Assembly: GCA_035041965.1 (NCBI GenBank)
Contig: JAPYMA010000598.1
Span: forward strand, 1-64,000
DNA: 64,000 bases
Direction of reading: 5' to 3'
From: Anisakis pegreffii
Taxonomy: Eukaryota > Nematoda > Chromadorea > Rhabditida > Anisakidae
Position 1 is the stretch's first letter. Every line of letters begins with the position of its first letter. The notes under the pieces are model-generated. The model saw only the letters and a program-made list of their open reading frames with translations. It had not been told where the DNA came from and ran no database searches. The position numbers and the translations under genes are program-made. Positions 1 to 12,532 of the stretch are shown in pieces.

Positions 1-2384
1 CTTGTGATGATTATTTCATGTTTTCGTGCATTCATCACTTTGTTTATCCTGTCGTTGTTCATTACCGTGTTCTTTATGCTGTCGCACCAGGCACAATGAG
101 GGGAAGTATTGCTAGGCATGATTTAGTGGCAATCCATGATTGAGACATAATCGCAAAATGCGTAGAGCACCCTGCACAAATTATCCGGGTGCAATTGGAC
201 GTCACATGATAAGGACAGGCTCAAGTTTGAAGCTCTTGCCTGGACGTACGCTCATAACTTTGCTGAGATTTGGATAAATTTGAAAATGTGAATGGTGCGT
301 GGCGCGACAGCTGTATTAAATGTTTTTCCACGTGTTACCACACGTTATACCGAAATCGCCTGAAAGGATCAACGAGTCGTCAGGATCTGTCGAGTTTAGG
401 ATTGTTATGGCAGCAACTGTTGCAGTTTTGTGACGATAGGTTTGAGTGGATTCAAGTACAGTGTAGGTTCTAGAACTGTTTACATCGCAGTTGGAGACTA
501 AGAACTTGAAATTCAAAGGCTTCTTGAAGTAATGATGTGAGAAGGCATTCAGAAAGTTTACTAATGCAAAACGGTGTTAGTGATTCAGCAAAATGTAACT
601 GAAATGAGTAATCATGAATTGAGGAACATCTCATGGGAAGATCGCACACATAACATAAGCATAGTGAGACAGTTGTCGAGCAATGAATTAGCTTCTTTCG
701 AAGAGCATGATGATATGACAAAAGAACAAGAATTCTCGAATAAGGTGATAGATCCTTTCGGAAGGAGACGGAGTTTATGAAAGACATTCAATCATTTAGC
801 GTAGGATAGGAATTGCAAAGCAAGTAGGGCATTCGTGGTATGGTGTGTAATGAATGTTAGCGTAAATCCTACGATGAGGTCAGTAGGTTATAATGAGCGT
901 CACTGTTTGAGATTTAGTAATATGCACAGAAAAGGTTGCTGTCTGTGACTTATGTTCAATTTTTTTCTTCTGTGGAGAGCATACAACTTCGGAAAAACCC
1001 TCTACATTTCCCTCCGGCAGCCGTGAGTCATGCTTCGTATTGAAATCTTCAATAGTATTCAGTCAGCGCTTCTGAATGTTCGTGCATGGTCTTCTTTCCT
1101 ACTATCTGAGTGAGGATATTCGTGAATAACCACGCAAGGACGGTGGTAACTGCAATGGTAAGTGCCCAAGTACATGGTAAATGTAACGGTAATGTACATT
1201 GCAACTGTAATGGTAAATGTACATGCATGCTCCTGTTTCCAACTGTAATGCTCAAGCCGAACGTCATTTCATTCAATTCGCTAGTAGAAGCTTTTGGAAT
1301 CTCAGGTCACTCCACCCAGCAGCCAGTAGAAACACATAGTTTCTCGACAATGCGCATTTTGAAATCGTAATAGATATGTATGGTCAGGGTTTTGTGAAGT
1401 TCTTAATGAGATGATTTTTTGCGATAAGATAGGTACCAATCGGTTCAGCTTGACGAGTGTACAAAGAAAAGTATAGAATTACGGCTGCGTGAGATAAGTG
1501 AGGTCAGAAAAAACCTCCAAAAGAACAGTTGAACACAATGTTGTAATTATTTCGTTTTTTTGGTTTTTTCTGAGAAATTGGACGGAAGAATTCGCTATGA
1601 TGGTGCTTGGAAATTGGGTAGTGACACATTTTGCGATCAGAATACAAGAATGGCAACAACTAGTGAGTTTATTCATATTTCACTGCGTGCAGTGCCAAAT
1701 TTGTGATACTCTAAAAAATATATCCATTGGCCGAAAATTCTGAAATGACGATTTTCGCGGTTTTTAAGTTTCTGTTGGTGGATCGGAGTTCTCCTTGTGA
1801 TATTGTTGTTCAGACAGCCAAAGCCATTTTAAAACCGTTCTGAGCGTTTCAAAATGTTTATCCCAAGCTGAGATATGATATGTCGAAATTGCGGATTTTG
1901 AGATAGTAAAGGGTTATTAGGTAAGGATTTTTGTGAGATTTTTAGCGGAGAAGTTTTTTGCTCTTTTTTCGATAATTTTGATATTTTATTTCCATGTAAC
2001 ACCACACAAGTTATTACTATTCATTTTTATTTATTAAAAATCTTTCATAATACTCATTTACATCATTACTGTCTACAACATTACTTTCATAATATATTGT
2101 AACATTTTTTCAAATGCATAATAACCATCACGAATTATTTCAAATTAAATATACACGATTTAAACCCACAACAATAAAAAATACCAATGAGCATTGCATG
2201 AAAACATGATAGTATTATGAAAAATCTGTAAACAAAAGCAAATATCACTAAAAAATAAAACAAAAGGTAATGGAACATAATGATACTTCATAATGAATGT
2301 AAGTCGAAGTAATTACAATTTGATTCAATTGAAAGAAAGAAATAAAGAAAGATTAAATTATACTAATCGAGAGATCTGCGATTA
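1..2384. other. No recognisable gene
   Basis: Only short frames, none with recognisable domains or phased splice pairs. At 1144-1230 there is an imperfect TGGTAA/TGTAC-rich minisatellite. At 1490-1760 is a T-rich stretch that looks like degraded repeat DNA. Confidence 0.5.
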
Positions 2385-2850
2385 CCTTCTGTGCTTGTAG
2401 AGAATTCAATTCTCTTTCCAATGGACTACTTGGCATTGACCGATCAAATTTCTGTTCCAGCACTTTTTCCATTTCAATTGCTTGCAAAGGCATTATTTTT
2501 GCTACTGAGGGTTCATTTTAAGTTACAATCTCGAAAACTGAATGATGAATTTTCCTGATACCTTCTGTGCTTGTAGAGAGTTCAATTCTCTTTTCAATGG
2601 ACTACTTGGCATTGACTGATCAAATTTCTGTTCCGACACTTTTTCCATTTCAACCGCTTGCAAAGGCATTATTTCTCCTCATGAAGGTTCTTTTTAAGTT
2701 ACAATTTCGAAAACTGAATGATGAATTTTCCTGATACCTTCTGTGCTTGTAGAGAATTCAATTCTCTTGGCATTGACCGATCTTTTCAATGGACTACTTG
2801 GCATTGACCGATCAAATTTCTGTTCCGACACTTTTTCCACTTCAATTGAT
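2385..2850. repeat. 176-base tandem repeat, about 2.6 copies
   Basis: The unit starts CCTTCTGTGCTTGTAGAGA at 2385, 2561 and 2737, exactly 176 bases apart each time, and runs to AATTTTCCTGATA. Copies 1 and 2 are complete with a few substitutions. Copy 3 is truncated and carries an extra internal duplication of about 33 bases around TTGGCATTGACCGATC (two copies between about 2767 and 2813). No coding role is visible. Confidence 0.9.
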
Positions 2851-5800
2851 GCCCTTCTTATCACATTTCCTATCTTGCTTTTGTTCAGTCTCCTTAGATT
2901 CTTATGGTAACGTTGTAAAATTCATGAATCATTTTCTTTTCGTATTTTAAACTCTTTTCCTTTTCGTGATTATCTAATCGCGACACACTTCATCATTTCT
3001 TTCAATCAGTTAAGAATTTTAGTATGTTTGAGGATGCTGCTGAATATAGATATATTAATATAACAATTTATTGTCGGTGGATATAATTAATATAATATCA
3101 ATAATACGTAAAGCCCCAAACTTGGGAAATGCATTCAACATATAACTCACGAAATAATCAATTAAAATTAGGGAGCACTATTAATACTTTAAATTGATGA
3201 TTATTGTCCTGGGATAACACAACTGTCGAATGATACGTACGAATTACGAATGACTGTTTGACTCGTTGACTGCCTTGTTTATGCGATAGCCTTCTTTTAC
3301 ACGCATTATTCTTCGCTGCCTTCTCCCATTCCTGAAAGATTATATTCGTAGTTAACATTCTTTGTAGCATTTTCTCAGCTTTCATACATTGCCTTTGTTT
3401 TGGCTATTAGCATGCATTTCATCTAAATATGCAACAAATATGTTGCATTTTCCACATGTGCATCTTTTATGTTTTGATTTACACATTTCATCCAAATGAT
3501 ATTTTGAGAATTCTGAAAGTGCGATGTTTACGAATCTATCGTGTTACTATCACTTGTAAAATTCCACGTGCTTCTGTCAGATGTCAACATTAAACGTTTA
3601 CGCTACACACTTAATTCACTTGCCTAGAGTTGAATATATGACGTGTTCGAGTAGAGAACGTTGTCGCCATTAGACGCTTTCACTAGCAGCCTTTCACTGT
3701 TAATCTCGATTTTCGCACATTAAGAGGAGAACTTCAATTTTAAGTTTCAACTGCTCTCGATTCTAACTAAAGAAGTAGTTTTGAGTGTGAGTCATAAATG
3801 AATTAAACGTTCCCTTCATCTGGCGATTAAATGCACGCAACTGCCTCGTCAGATCGATGAACATGATGGAGTCATCAGAACTGAGCATGAACAGTTATTG
3901 CGAAATGCGCTGGCTGCATACGCAATGCTTATTCACTTGCTGCATTCAATTAGTTGCTTTTATTACTCACTTTGTATGCTTGTTGTTTGTTCTTGTTAAT
4001 CCGAAAGAAATGTAATGATCGTTTCTTTTAGTTTGAAATATTCAAGTTTATTAATTTCATAGTGTTCGTTGTGTTTGCATTCGTATCAATGCACTTTCGA
4101 ACAAAAATCCTCGTGAAGTTCCATCAGCGCTCTCTGTTGAACACTTCAACGCTGAGAAATTTCTGATGAAATTGAGTGCAGCTCATCGTTTGCAGATCGA
4201 AAAATGCACAGTTGATCGCATGAAAATGCTGATCGAAAGCTACAGCTGGAATTTTGTTAACTGAATGTTTTATTGGAGTTGATCTGATTGTTTTGACCAG
4301 TGAGATTTACGCATGATTAGACCCCACGAGACTTCTTCCATCTAGGAGGGTGATGAGCAATTCAAAATTTGGTCGGTGCAAGAAAACAATGTATGCTACA
4401 TCCGCTTCGGTTTTTTACGCAATAGCCTCACGTCGTAACGCTTACGCCATCCAACTACATCATTGATGCACAATCCAACTGAACATCACATTCATCTAAT
4501 ACAAGTCCATTTGATATTTGTCCATTTTAATGAATTTGTCGCTCCTGCATCTCATCAATCGTTCTAGTGAATTGATATGACTTAAGTCGTACATATCACG
4601 AGCCTACTTTCACTCGATGCTTCAATAGTCGATTTCTACATTATTTTCACCGCATTCAGTTCTTCTGCTCTCCTCTTTCGTTCGTTATGAAACCATTCGA
4701 ATTCTTTTAACGCTCTACCGACAGTGTTCTTATGCAATATATTACTTTGATCAAATTTATTAAATTGTGATCGACTGTGATCACAAAAGTATCGTACCTT
4801 TTCCTTTCTTCATTTCACTTTACATAATGCAACCCTAGATGTATTTGGCAGTTCCTTAAACATAAGCTTCGGGACATTCATATCTCGTGATTCTTGATGA
4901 AGTGAACTCTCTTCAACGATCGGGCTTCTGAACAACGAAGAGAGCTTACATTTCTCAAAGCCGTTTGAGATTTGAACATTAAGAAAAAGAGATTTGCAAT
5001 CAAGGAAACCTAAAAAAATAATGTATATAATGAAAGAATACTTCAAACGAAAGCCCTCCTTAACCCGTCAAGGACCAAAATTTTTCTCAGATTTTTGAAT
5101 TCGTTGATATTCAGGTGTATCATAAAAGTGAGAAAAACTTAAGTTGAGAAGAAAAAGTGGAAGAATGTACATTTGAAAGCACCGTCTAAGTGCTGTCTAA
5201 ACTTTCAGTACGATGCACGGCCATTGGTTGCCTGGGTAGAAATAGCGAAAATTGTTTTCGAAGTTTCCAAATTTTGGACCAAAGTTAACTTGTGGTTCTT
5301 TAACCAACTGTAACCCCCTGTTTTTAGTTGCTAAAAAGAGAGGGGAACATATACATTTAAAATTTAACCATCAAACCATTTAAAAATTTAATCATTTATT
5401 GCAGAATATCAAATTGAAGACCAAATGTAGACTACATTCCATGCAAACTATATCTTGTGTCATTCTCTGAAATAGCAACGCATTTATGCTAGTTTCCTTG
5501 CATTTCTCTACAAATTATATATTTGCTTCGTTTTCTCATTTCCCTGTCGTGGACTGAATGATCGGTCTCTGAGCTGATGATTTCAACTAGAACACGACTG
5601 GTGGTAGAGCCTGCGAAATATTTTCTGCCGATGAGGTAGAGGATGAATCCTGATGAACTGTCTTGTGCAGTCGTTCGAAATTTGAAATTGATATCGTTAT
5701 CACCAATATCCTCATTTCATCAGCTCGTTCCGGAGGGAGTTCTGCGACATTCGTCATTATTATTTTTGAAATCGTTATCATCAGTATCTTTCCGAAACAA

Positions 5801-6771
5801 AATTTTACAGTACACATGAGCGTTTGTCGAAACACCAAATAGAACTTCGCAAGCGCTGTGATCTCTTAATGGGAATGACGCCATTTTGACCTGCGGCACT
5901 AATGAGGTTTGATGTGATGTGAATGCAGAGCATTTGTCAGATAAAATTGATTTTTGCGTATCAGATGAACTGAAGAAAATGGAGACTTGTCTTCATAAAT
6001 AAATAAAAAATCAAATAATAAATAAAACTTATCTTCATAAATAAGATTAATACGAGTTGAGAAAATGCAGTTCCCTTCGTCGTTGAAGATCGGTACTTCG
6101 GTCGGAAAAATCAGGTCTTGTGCTGCAGTGAAGGTCTGAGTGGTTTTTTTTTTGGTATGGAGTTGATAGCTGACGTTCTGTACAGTCAAATACGTGTCTT
6201 TTTTCAATTACTTGTTAAATTGCATTACTAGAGGGAATAAAGATCACGCTGCCCAAATGCAGATCACAATCCTTAATGAGTTAAAGGCTGAAGGTCTCAT
6301 GTTTGCTGAGCTCTCATGCTGAAGCTCTAATGAGCGACTCCGTGGTCAGTATGATTTGTACAATCTGCTGTCAATTAATAGGATCAGCAGCACATGAAGT
6401 TTGCTATAAAGTTGATATCTGCATTATTACTCTGAACAGCATAAGCTCTTAATTTCATGTCTAAAACAAGTTTGCATCCTGCATTCATCATCCTGCAAAC
6501 ATTTATTTAACATGTTCACTTCACATGTTTTGTGCTCAATGATGTACCATGTGATTGTCTGCAAGATTCGTCTATTCTCTTTGTACCATGCGGTGGAACC
6601 ACCCAAAAAATTCACTCACTTTGTAAACATCACTTGTTGATATTGGAGATACATATCTGATACTTGTCATCTCATAGCATGTTTATTTGGCAAATGAAAC
6701 TCTCATCGTGACACTGCTTACGAGCATCATTAGCATGTTGCAATTGTTCATCGCTGAATCACTGAAGGTAA
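2851..6771. other. Intergenic, no recognisable gene
   Basis: A+T-rich DNA with short frames on both strands. The minus-strand frames at 5587-5838 and 5899-6207 have no recognisable domain, and the second contains a local duplication. The stretch at about 5055-5330 has the look of an old dispersed repeat, but I cannot find a second copy in this window. Confidence 0.45.
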
Positions 6772-8614
6772 ATGGGCAATCAACACACCATTCCAAACAA
6801 TCTGCGGAATATGTCATCTTACAGTGCATTTTCAACCGGGCATAACCAATGCTCCATCGAGTTCCCTCTGCAAACGCACTCAAGTTCTTCATCAGATTCT
6901 GAATCAAACAGCAATCAACTGCTCACTCATCGCTTTCCAACGGTTTTTCTCACTAATCAACTGGAACGCATTTCGAATTTCACATTTCAGTCTTGATGGA
7001 AACTGTTCGTTTAGATTACCATGCTGATGCAAATTCCATTCACTTCAAAATTTTTAGCTTGTGTCATCCGTCGTTTTTTGTTATCATTCTACGCTTTCAC
7101 TCTGCTCAAAAGACTCAATCATTATTGATGCTTTCATTTCTAATCAATAGAACAGTAATGGTATTGCACCTCGCTTTCAGCACGACGATTCCGTTGTTCT
7201 TCAGTCAGCAAATCAGAAGGTACCGCCTATAAAAACGAGAAAAATCAGTAGAGCAGCTTCAGCGAATAGAATCAGCCGGAAAAGGTGTACATTTGATCAT
7301 TCCGTTGTGTTATTCGTAGATTCAACAACTGATTGCTTATGTTTGTTGCTGTGAATAGTTCAATAATCCATTACGAAAGTGAACCGTGCAATCGCCGAAT
7401 CATTTAATTAGGTGGCTGGCATATTAGTGAGTTCAGCTGTTCATAACTCAGCTTATCTCTTACACTAACAGTACATTAAGAAAGGATCACTGCTTCATCT
7501 TTCCACAAACCTTAGTTACTGATTTGTTCAACGCTTGTATCAAATAACCATTCTACTTCCTAGTGCATTGCAGAGTTGATACCTCAATCTGCTAGCAGTG
7601 CTAATATGTCTGTCGTTTTTGCTTCTTGCAAGCGATTGTTCAATCAAGAAATTAGTTTTATAGGAATAAATCGATATTGCGCATTCTTGGATCAAGCTCG
7701 CGATCAATTGATGAGAACACAAAAGCAACAATATGTGAACAGTGGCGCACTATTCTATCACTGTACAACGGTGATGCATCGTGGTTAGGTGTTGCAATCT
7801 ACCAGGTAGGTTTACGGTTGCTACAACTACTCCAGTGACTTATCAGGCGCTTGTTTTCTTCAATCACGCACTTCGTTTTGCATCGTAAATGTCATTCGAT
7901 GAACGTAATCGCTGCCGTGCATTCGATCCTGTCAACATTCAAATATTAACCTCAACTAAGTATTAGTTTCGAACGATGAAATATCATTTTGAATCTGGCC
8001 GAGTCTGAGAACTCTCAAGTCTCATCAAGCCCTTCAGACCAGCCTATCATTCGACAGATTCATTTATTTCAAAAATTCGGTGTTTTTGCTGCACAGAGTC
8101 GTATAAACTCTCAGTTATTTTTTCCAGAGAATTTTCAATGCTGAGCCTCTAATGAAGGAAGTATTCGGCGTTCCAACATTCATAGATGATCTTTTCGAAT
8201 ATGAACCATTCCGTCGTTCTGGTAAATTGCTTGGATCCGTAATTGATTTATGCGTTCGAAACATTGATGAGCTTGATGCTGAGATGGGTCCCGTTCTGGT
8301 GAGTGATATGATATGTTAGTGTCGGGTGTATTCTCATTCACGATCAAGAATCGTGAACATCTACCACATTTGAGGTGATGTATGGTCGTCGGCATTATCA
8401 TCGGTATACTCAAGGATTTCATCTCAAATACGTACCAATATTTGTTAAATGTATGAACGAATTCGTTGACGCAAACATAAATGAAGGTGGTAGAACAACA
8501 GAAATAGAAGGCGGCTGGCATTCGTTATTTGATTATATTGCTTCGAAAATAGTGGAAGGCGTTCACTTGGAACGTCATAGAAATCATTCGACACGTCGGA
8601 AATCTGTTTTTTAA
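6772..8614 (+). CDS. Globin, probably with an acylated N-terminal extension
   Basis: Three 3' exons join in phase: 7574-7770, 8128-8298 and 8375-8614 (stop 8612-8614), with GTGATG/GTGAGT donors and a TTTTCCAG acceptor at 8121-8127; the acceptor before 8375 is a weaker TTTGAG. The 8128 exon reads RIFNAEPLMKEVFG, a typical C/D-helix stretch after the B helix. It ends in LLGSVIDLCVRNIDELD (E helix). The last exon has YGRRHYHRY, where the His of RRH fits the proximal haem-binding F8 position, then HLKYVPIFVKCM (G helix). The likely first exon starts at 6772 with MGNQ, a Gly-2 N-myristoylation-type start followed by a Ser-rich segment; several nematode globins have such extensions. The exon(s) between about 6950 and 7573 are unresolved. 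Expected role: haem-based gas or redox sensing or O2 binding at a membrane. The family call is fairly firm; the N-terminus is inferred. Confidence 0.72.
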
Positions 8615-10855
8615 AAATTGCTACATTCAAAAGACAGTTTTGTTGGAATTTTACGTTAAATTCATAATCATTTTATCGGAATCGTTTCGCGCTCATATAT
8701 GCTTGTACATCAGGGTAATAATTATTCATATGGAGAAAACTTTTTGAAACTTTTTCGTTCAAGCCGCCTTGGGGCAAGAATATCGAAAATTTTGTAGTCT
8801 CACTCTTGTTTCATTAATTTTAAACAATCTTTATGGAATTTCATCTGAAGAAAATTCAGGTTGGAATGTCATGCTATCTACACCGTTAGTCAAAAAAAAA
8901 ACAAGTTGACGCTGTGATATTTCAAGCCATTTTAGAAAATTTATTTTATGAGAGGCGAGGCCCCGCGAATTCCGAAATTCGAAAAAAAAGTTATCACTCT
9001 AATATAAATATTTGTATAAATCTTTCGAAATGAAAATTTAGATTCATCACTCATTAATTTTAAACAATTTAGTTTCACTTTCAATAATTTTCTCTTAATG
9101 ATGAATATTGCGGGTGCTCCCAACACGGCATTCCACTTCAGTTCTGATTTCTCACAATCTTCTCAGTATGATTATTCACCGATGCAACGCTAGTAGAATA
9201 CATGCCATCTTCGATTGCTCGAAAGCCATCCCCAGATGGTGAACAAATCGCCTTCCTCCTCATCCATCTACTGCAGTAATTAGTTACCGCTTTGAAGAAT
9301 GCGGCGAAAATATAATGATAATTGCATACGGTATCGCCCTAGGAAAAAAGAGTCAATGAAAGTGCGAGAAAAAATCATTTGAAATGGAGGGAACGAGTGA
9401 AAAAAGTATGAGATTGCAAATTAGCATGCACATCGATCAAAAGAATTGCAATGCTCAATGATGCCTTTATCCACCAGAATCTTAAACTTTTCGAAGCCCC
9501 AGAAATATCATTTATCGTAATTAGATATTTCCGTAGTAAAAAATATCATCATTACGATAGTCGATAGTTTCCTCAGTTTCATTTTGATATTTCCGCAGTG
9601 ATTCTGTCTCTAGCTAAATACGAGTTTGTTCTTTGAGTTAGCTTCAGAGTAATGAGAATTCATATAACATGTTTCAGAAATTCCTTGATTCACTCACAAC
9701 TAAAGATGATATGCATTAAAATTTCATCATTTATGCACAAAATCGATGCATGCTGTCGTCCGTTAAAGATCAATACACGTTTCAGTACTATTAAGCATTC
9801 ATTTCGATGTTGACATCTTCTTTTGATGAACACATGTCACTCAATATTATAATTGTACAAATATATGGCATAAGTAGAACAAATAGGTTTGAGTGGAATG
9901 TGATGCAGAATCGATAATTGTCTTATTTGCATACCACATTCATTACTTTAAATGAAAATTGCTTGTTTTAAATTTTTGGGGCAGAGCAAATGGTTGTGTA
10001 TTTGATGAATATTTCGGATTTATTTGTACGTACATTTTTTAAAGTTTTGATTTCATCGACAGGTGGGAAAATAGTTGAAAATTTATGATCATATTGTACT
10101 CATCAGCACACGTTTTGCCAGTTTTTTCGCTTATAGTTAGTACGAACAAAATCGGCAATCCCCAACACAACATCTAAAGAAGAAGAAGGAGAACAACAAC
10201 AATAACAACAACAAAAGGTGACCGATAAATAAATGATGATAACCGGACATTTAGTTTATTCCTAATCAACGCCATTCACTCCTTTTCGAATTGACTGAAT
10301 TAAGAAATAAAAATCGTGATACATTCCCCTGAATGCTTCGTTTATTTGTTTAATCCTCATCAATTCATTTATGCAACATTTTCCACGAAAATGAGTTTCT
10401 TTTCGAAATTATAATTAATTAAATATTGATCCAAGAAGATGTAAACTGATGGCACTGTTTTAAAGAAAGCAACATATAAACAATCCATTTATCCACTCAT
10501 GTGGCTGATGTTTTCAGTGTAGGGAAGAATGAGAGGGATGAATAATCAAAACAAAAGCCATAGTTGTACCAATATTTGGGTAACGTCACCTAAGAACAGT
10601 ATCTTACATCAGCGTTTTTGGAATGGTAACATTCCTTGAAATATCTTAGCAGAATCATGCACTCACATTCAAATCTTTATTCACTTGTCTATTCAATTGT
10701 TTATGTATATACAGGTTATCGTTTGATTACACTGGTCAACAGTCGAAATTCTTCCAAGATCAGGGCTGAAATTTTTTGCTAGATTCAGTCACTAATAATG
10801 GATATCGTAGTTGAAATTGTTTATTAACCCTAGTTTCCAAGATACACGTACATAT
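8615..10855. other. Intergenic, no recognisable gene
   Basis: A+T-rich DNA without a supported exon. A short AAC/AAG-rich simple repeat lies at about 10180-10215. Confidence 0.45.
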
Positions 10856-10859
10856 CAAG

Positions 10860-11660
10860 ATAGGTACCAACGGGATTACAGCAATGGCAAGCAGTCACTT
10901 CGTAAGAGCTATGCACCACACACGAAAGAAGCCTATGAGTAAATACAGAATATGCTCCAAACTTTATAATATGTGAACACCAGTGGGAACTCTGCGGTAA
11001 ATTAGAGATTTGCTAATGTGGTAGGCTTGCAGGGTGGATACAGTAAGTACTGTTGCTCTCTATGTGAATGGGACAGCTGTGCAAGAGATCCCCACTATGT
11101 CTGGATAGACTGACCATCTCTTGAATCCTTGGAACCTAGAATAAACCATCCACCCATCGCTGAAACAAACAAAATTTTCTTCCACCGCTGCATATAAAAG
11201 TAAAGCTGATGAGGAACGCTGTAAAAGTTATGGACAATTTTCGTCAAGAATTCATCTTCTTAAAAACAAAATCCCCTTGGCTATTCGACGCTGAAATAAA
11301 AGGAATAAAAGTCTTTGTGAGCTTCTTAAAGATATCGAATTTGACTCTCATGAGAAAGAAAAAGATGCTAGGGAAAAGTTTAAGTTAGTGGCAAAGCGAT
11401 TTCTTAAAAACCGGAGGGAAGCCGTGAGGAATTAATGAAAAACTTCATCAAGGCTTACAAGAACTTAGAATATATTGTGCCACTTAAAATCCACTTTTTA
11501 GCTCGCATCCAAAATTGTTTTCCTGTTTCAATTTTTTTTCCTGTCAAGGTATCAGGATGGATGGGTCAACTATGCTTGCAGACTGTTGGCGAGAGTTATG
11601 TTCCTTCAGCCGAATATCAGCGTCTAACAAAAACGAAGAGGATAGGTAAGAAATAAAACA
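10860..11660 (+). mobile_element. Degenerate transposon-like protein fossil
   Basis: Translating all three plus frames gives conserved blocks, in order, of a multicopy hypothetical protein that I know from cnidarian, arthropod and other invertebrate genomes. The blocks are NGKQSLRKSYAP with KEAYE at about 10880-10940, then HQWELCGKLEI, then VVGLQGGYSKYCCSLCEWDS at 11019-11080. After these come PPLHIKVKLM with VKVMDNF at about 11185-11240, KNFIKAYKNL with PLKIHFL at 11440-11505, and MLADCWREL near 11565-11600. The blocks lie in different frames and are broken by stops (for example after VWID near 11110), so this is a dead copy with several frameshifts and deletions. I do not know an established family name. 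The high copy number of relatives suggests a mobile element, which is an inference. Confidence 0.7.
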
Positions 11661-12488
11661 TAACATGGCATGCGTTTTAATGGGAAATTCAAATATCATC
11701 TATTTCGTGTATTCTTACAAGTGCAGCCAATAAGCCATTTTCAAGATGATATTTGGATTGAGGATATGAAATTACATCAAGATTGACTTAGCAATTCGAA
11801 GAATCACACAATTTCTCAAAATTTGTTGATCAGTTTTATTATTATACTTTGACAAAAGTCACTCTCCCCATCAGATGAAGATTGATGCACAACAAAAATA
11901 TAATGGAACAGTTGAATAGTCGAGTAAGAATCATGCCATCAGATTGGTATTATTAAATTCCGTGTACATCATAATCAAAACACAATTTTAAATCTACAAC
12001 TATTCCAACAAAAGTCAAATGAACGAAAGCAAACCACAAAGAAATTCTCACATCATCGTTGACATGATATCGGATGTCCGAGGCAATGCCCGCGGGCGAC
12101 AATCGCTCTTTTCGCTTTCATTCTGCAGTCGTTTTCATCGGTTAAGGTGGCCGAGATGAAACAAAGGGTTTTGATCAGTGAGACCTTTGACTGTGGTTAT
12201 GCATTAACGGTTCGAACACAAACGATACATTGGGCACGGAACTTACGGACGAATTCGCTGTCTTTATTAATTGTCAGAACGAACACACTAATTGCTGACG
12301 AATTAAAGTGGTCTTCACTTGTTATGATAAGAATATGAAAAGACAACATTATCTGCAAGAGAGTGATATCAAGGTGTAAATAAGATTCATGACCATCTCT
12401 AATCATCGATATCCATATGGATCACCAAAACGGGAAGATGAGAAACAGGAAGGGCTGACCTCAATGGGATCATCTTCAAGCGCTTCTC
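11661..12488. other. Upstream region of cut-1 copy A
   Basis: No supported exon. The last 100 bases lead into a TATA box and presumably hold the promoter of the cuticlin gene. Confidence 0.4.
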
Positions 12489-12496
12489 TATAAAAG
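12489..12496 (+). promoter_or_regulatory. TATA box of cut-1 copy A
   Basis: TATAAAAG lies 37 bases before the ATG at 12533. The tandem copy has TATAAAAAG 63 bases before its own ATG, although the surrounding promoters do not resemble each other. Confidence 0.6.
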
Positions 12497-12532
12497 TGAT
12501 TCGAAACGTCATTGATACGCACCTCCACCAAA

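Noticed and set aside
5587..6207. Minus frames of 83 and 102 codons
   Set aside because: Composition and local duplications suggest chance frames; no splice context or domain.
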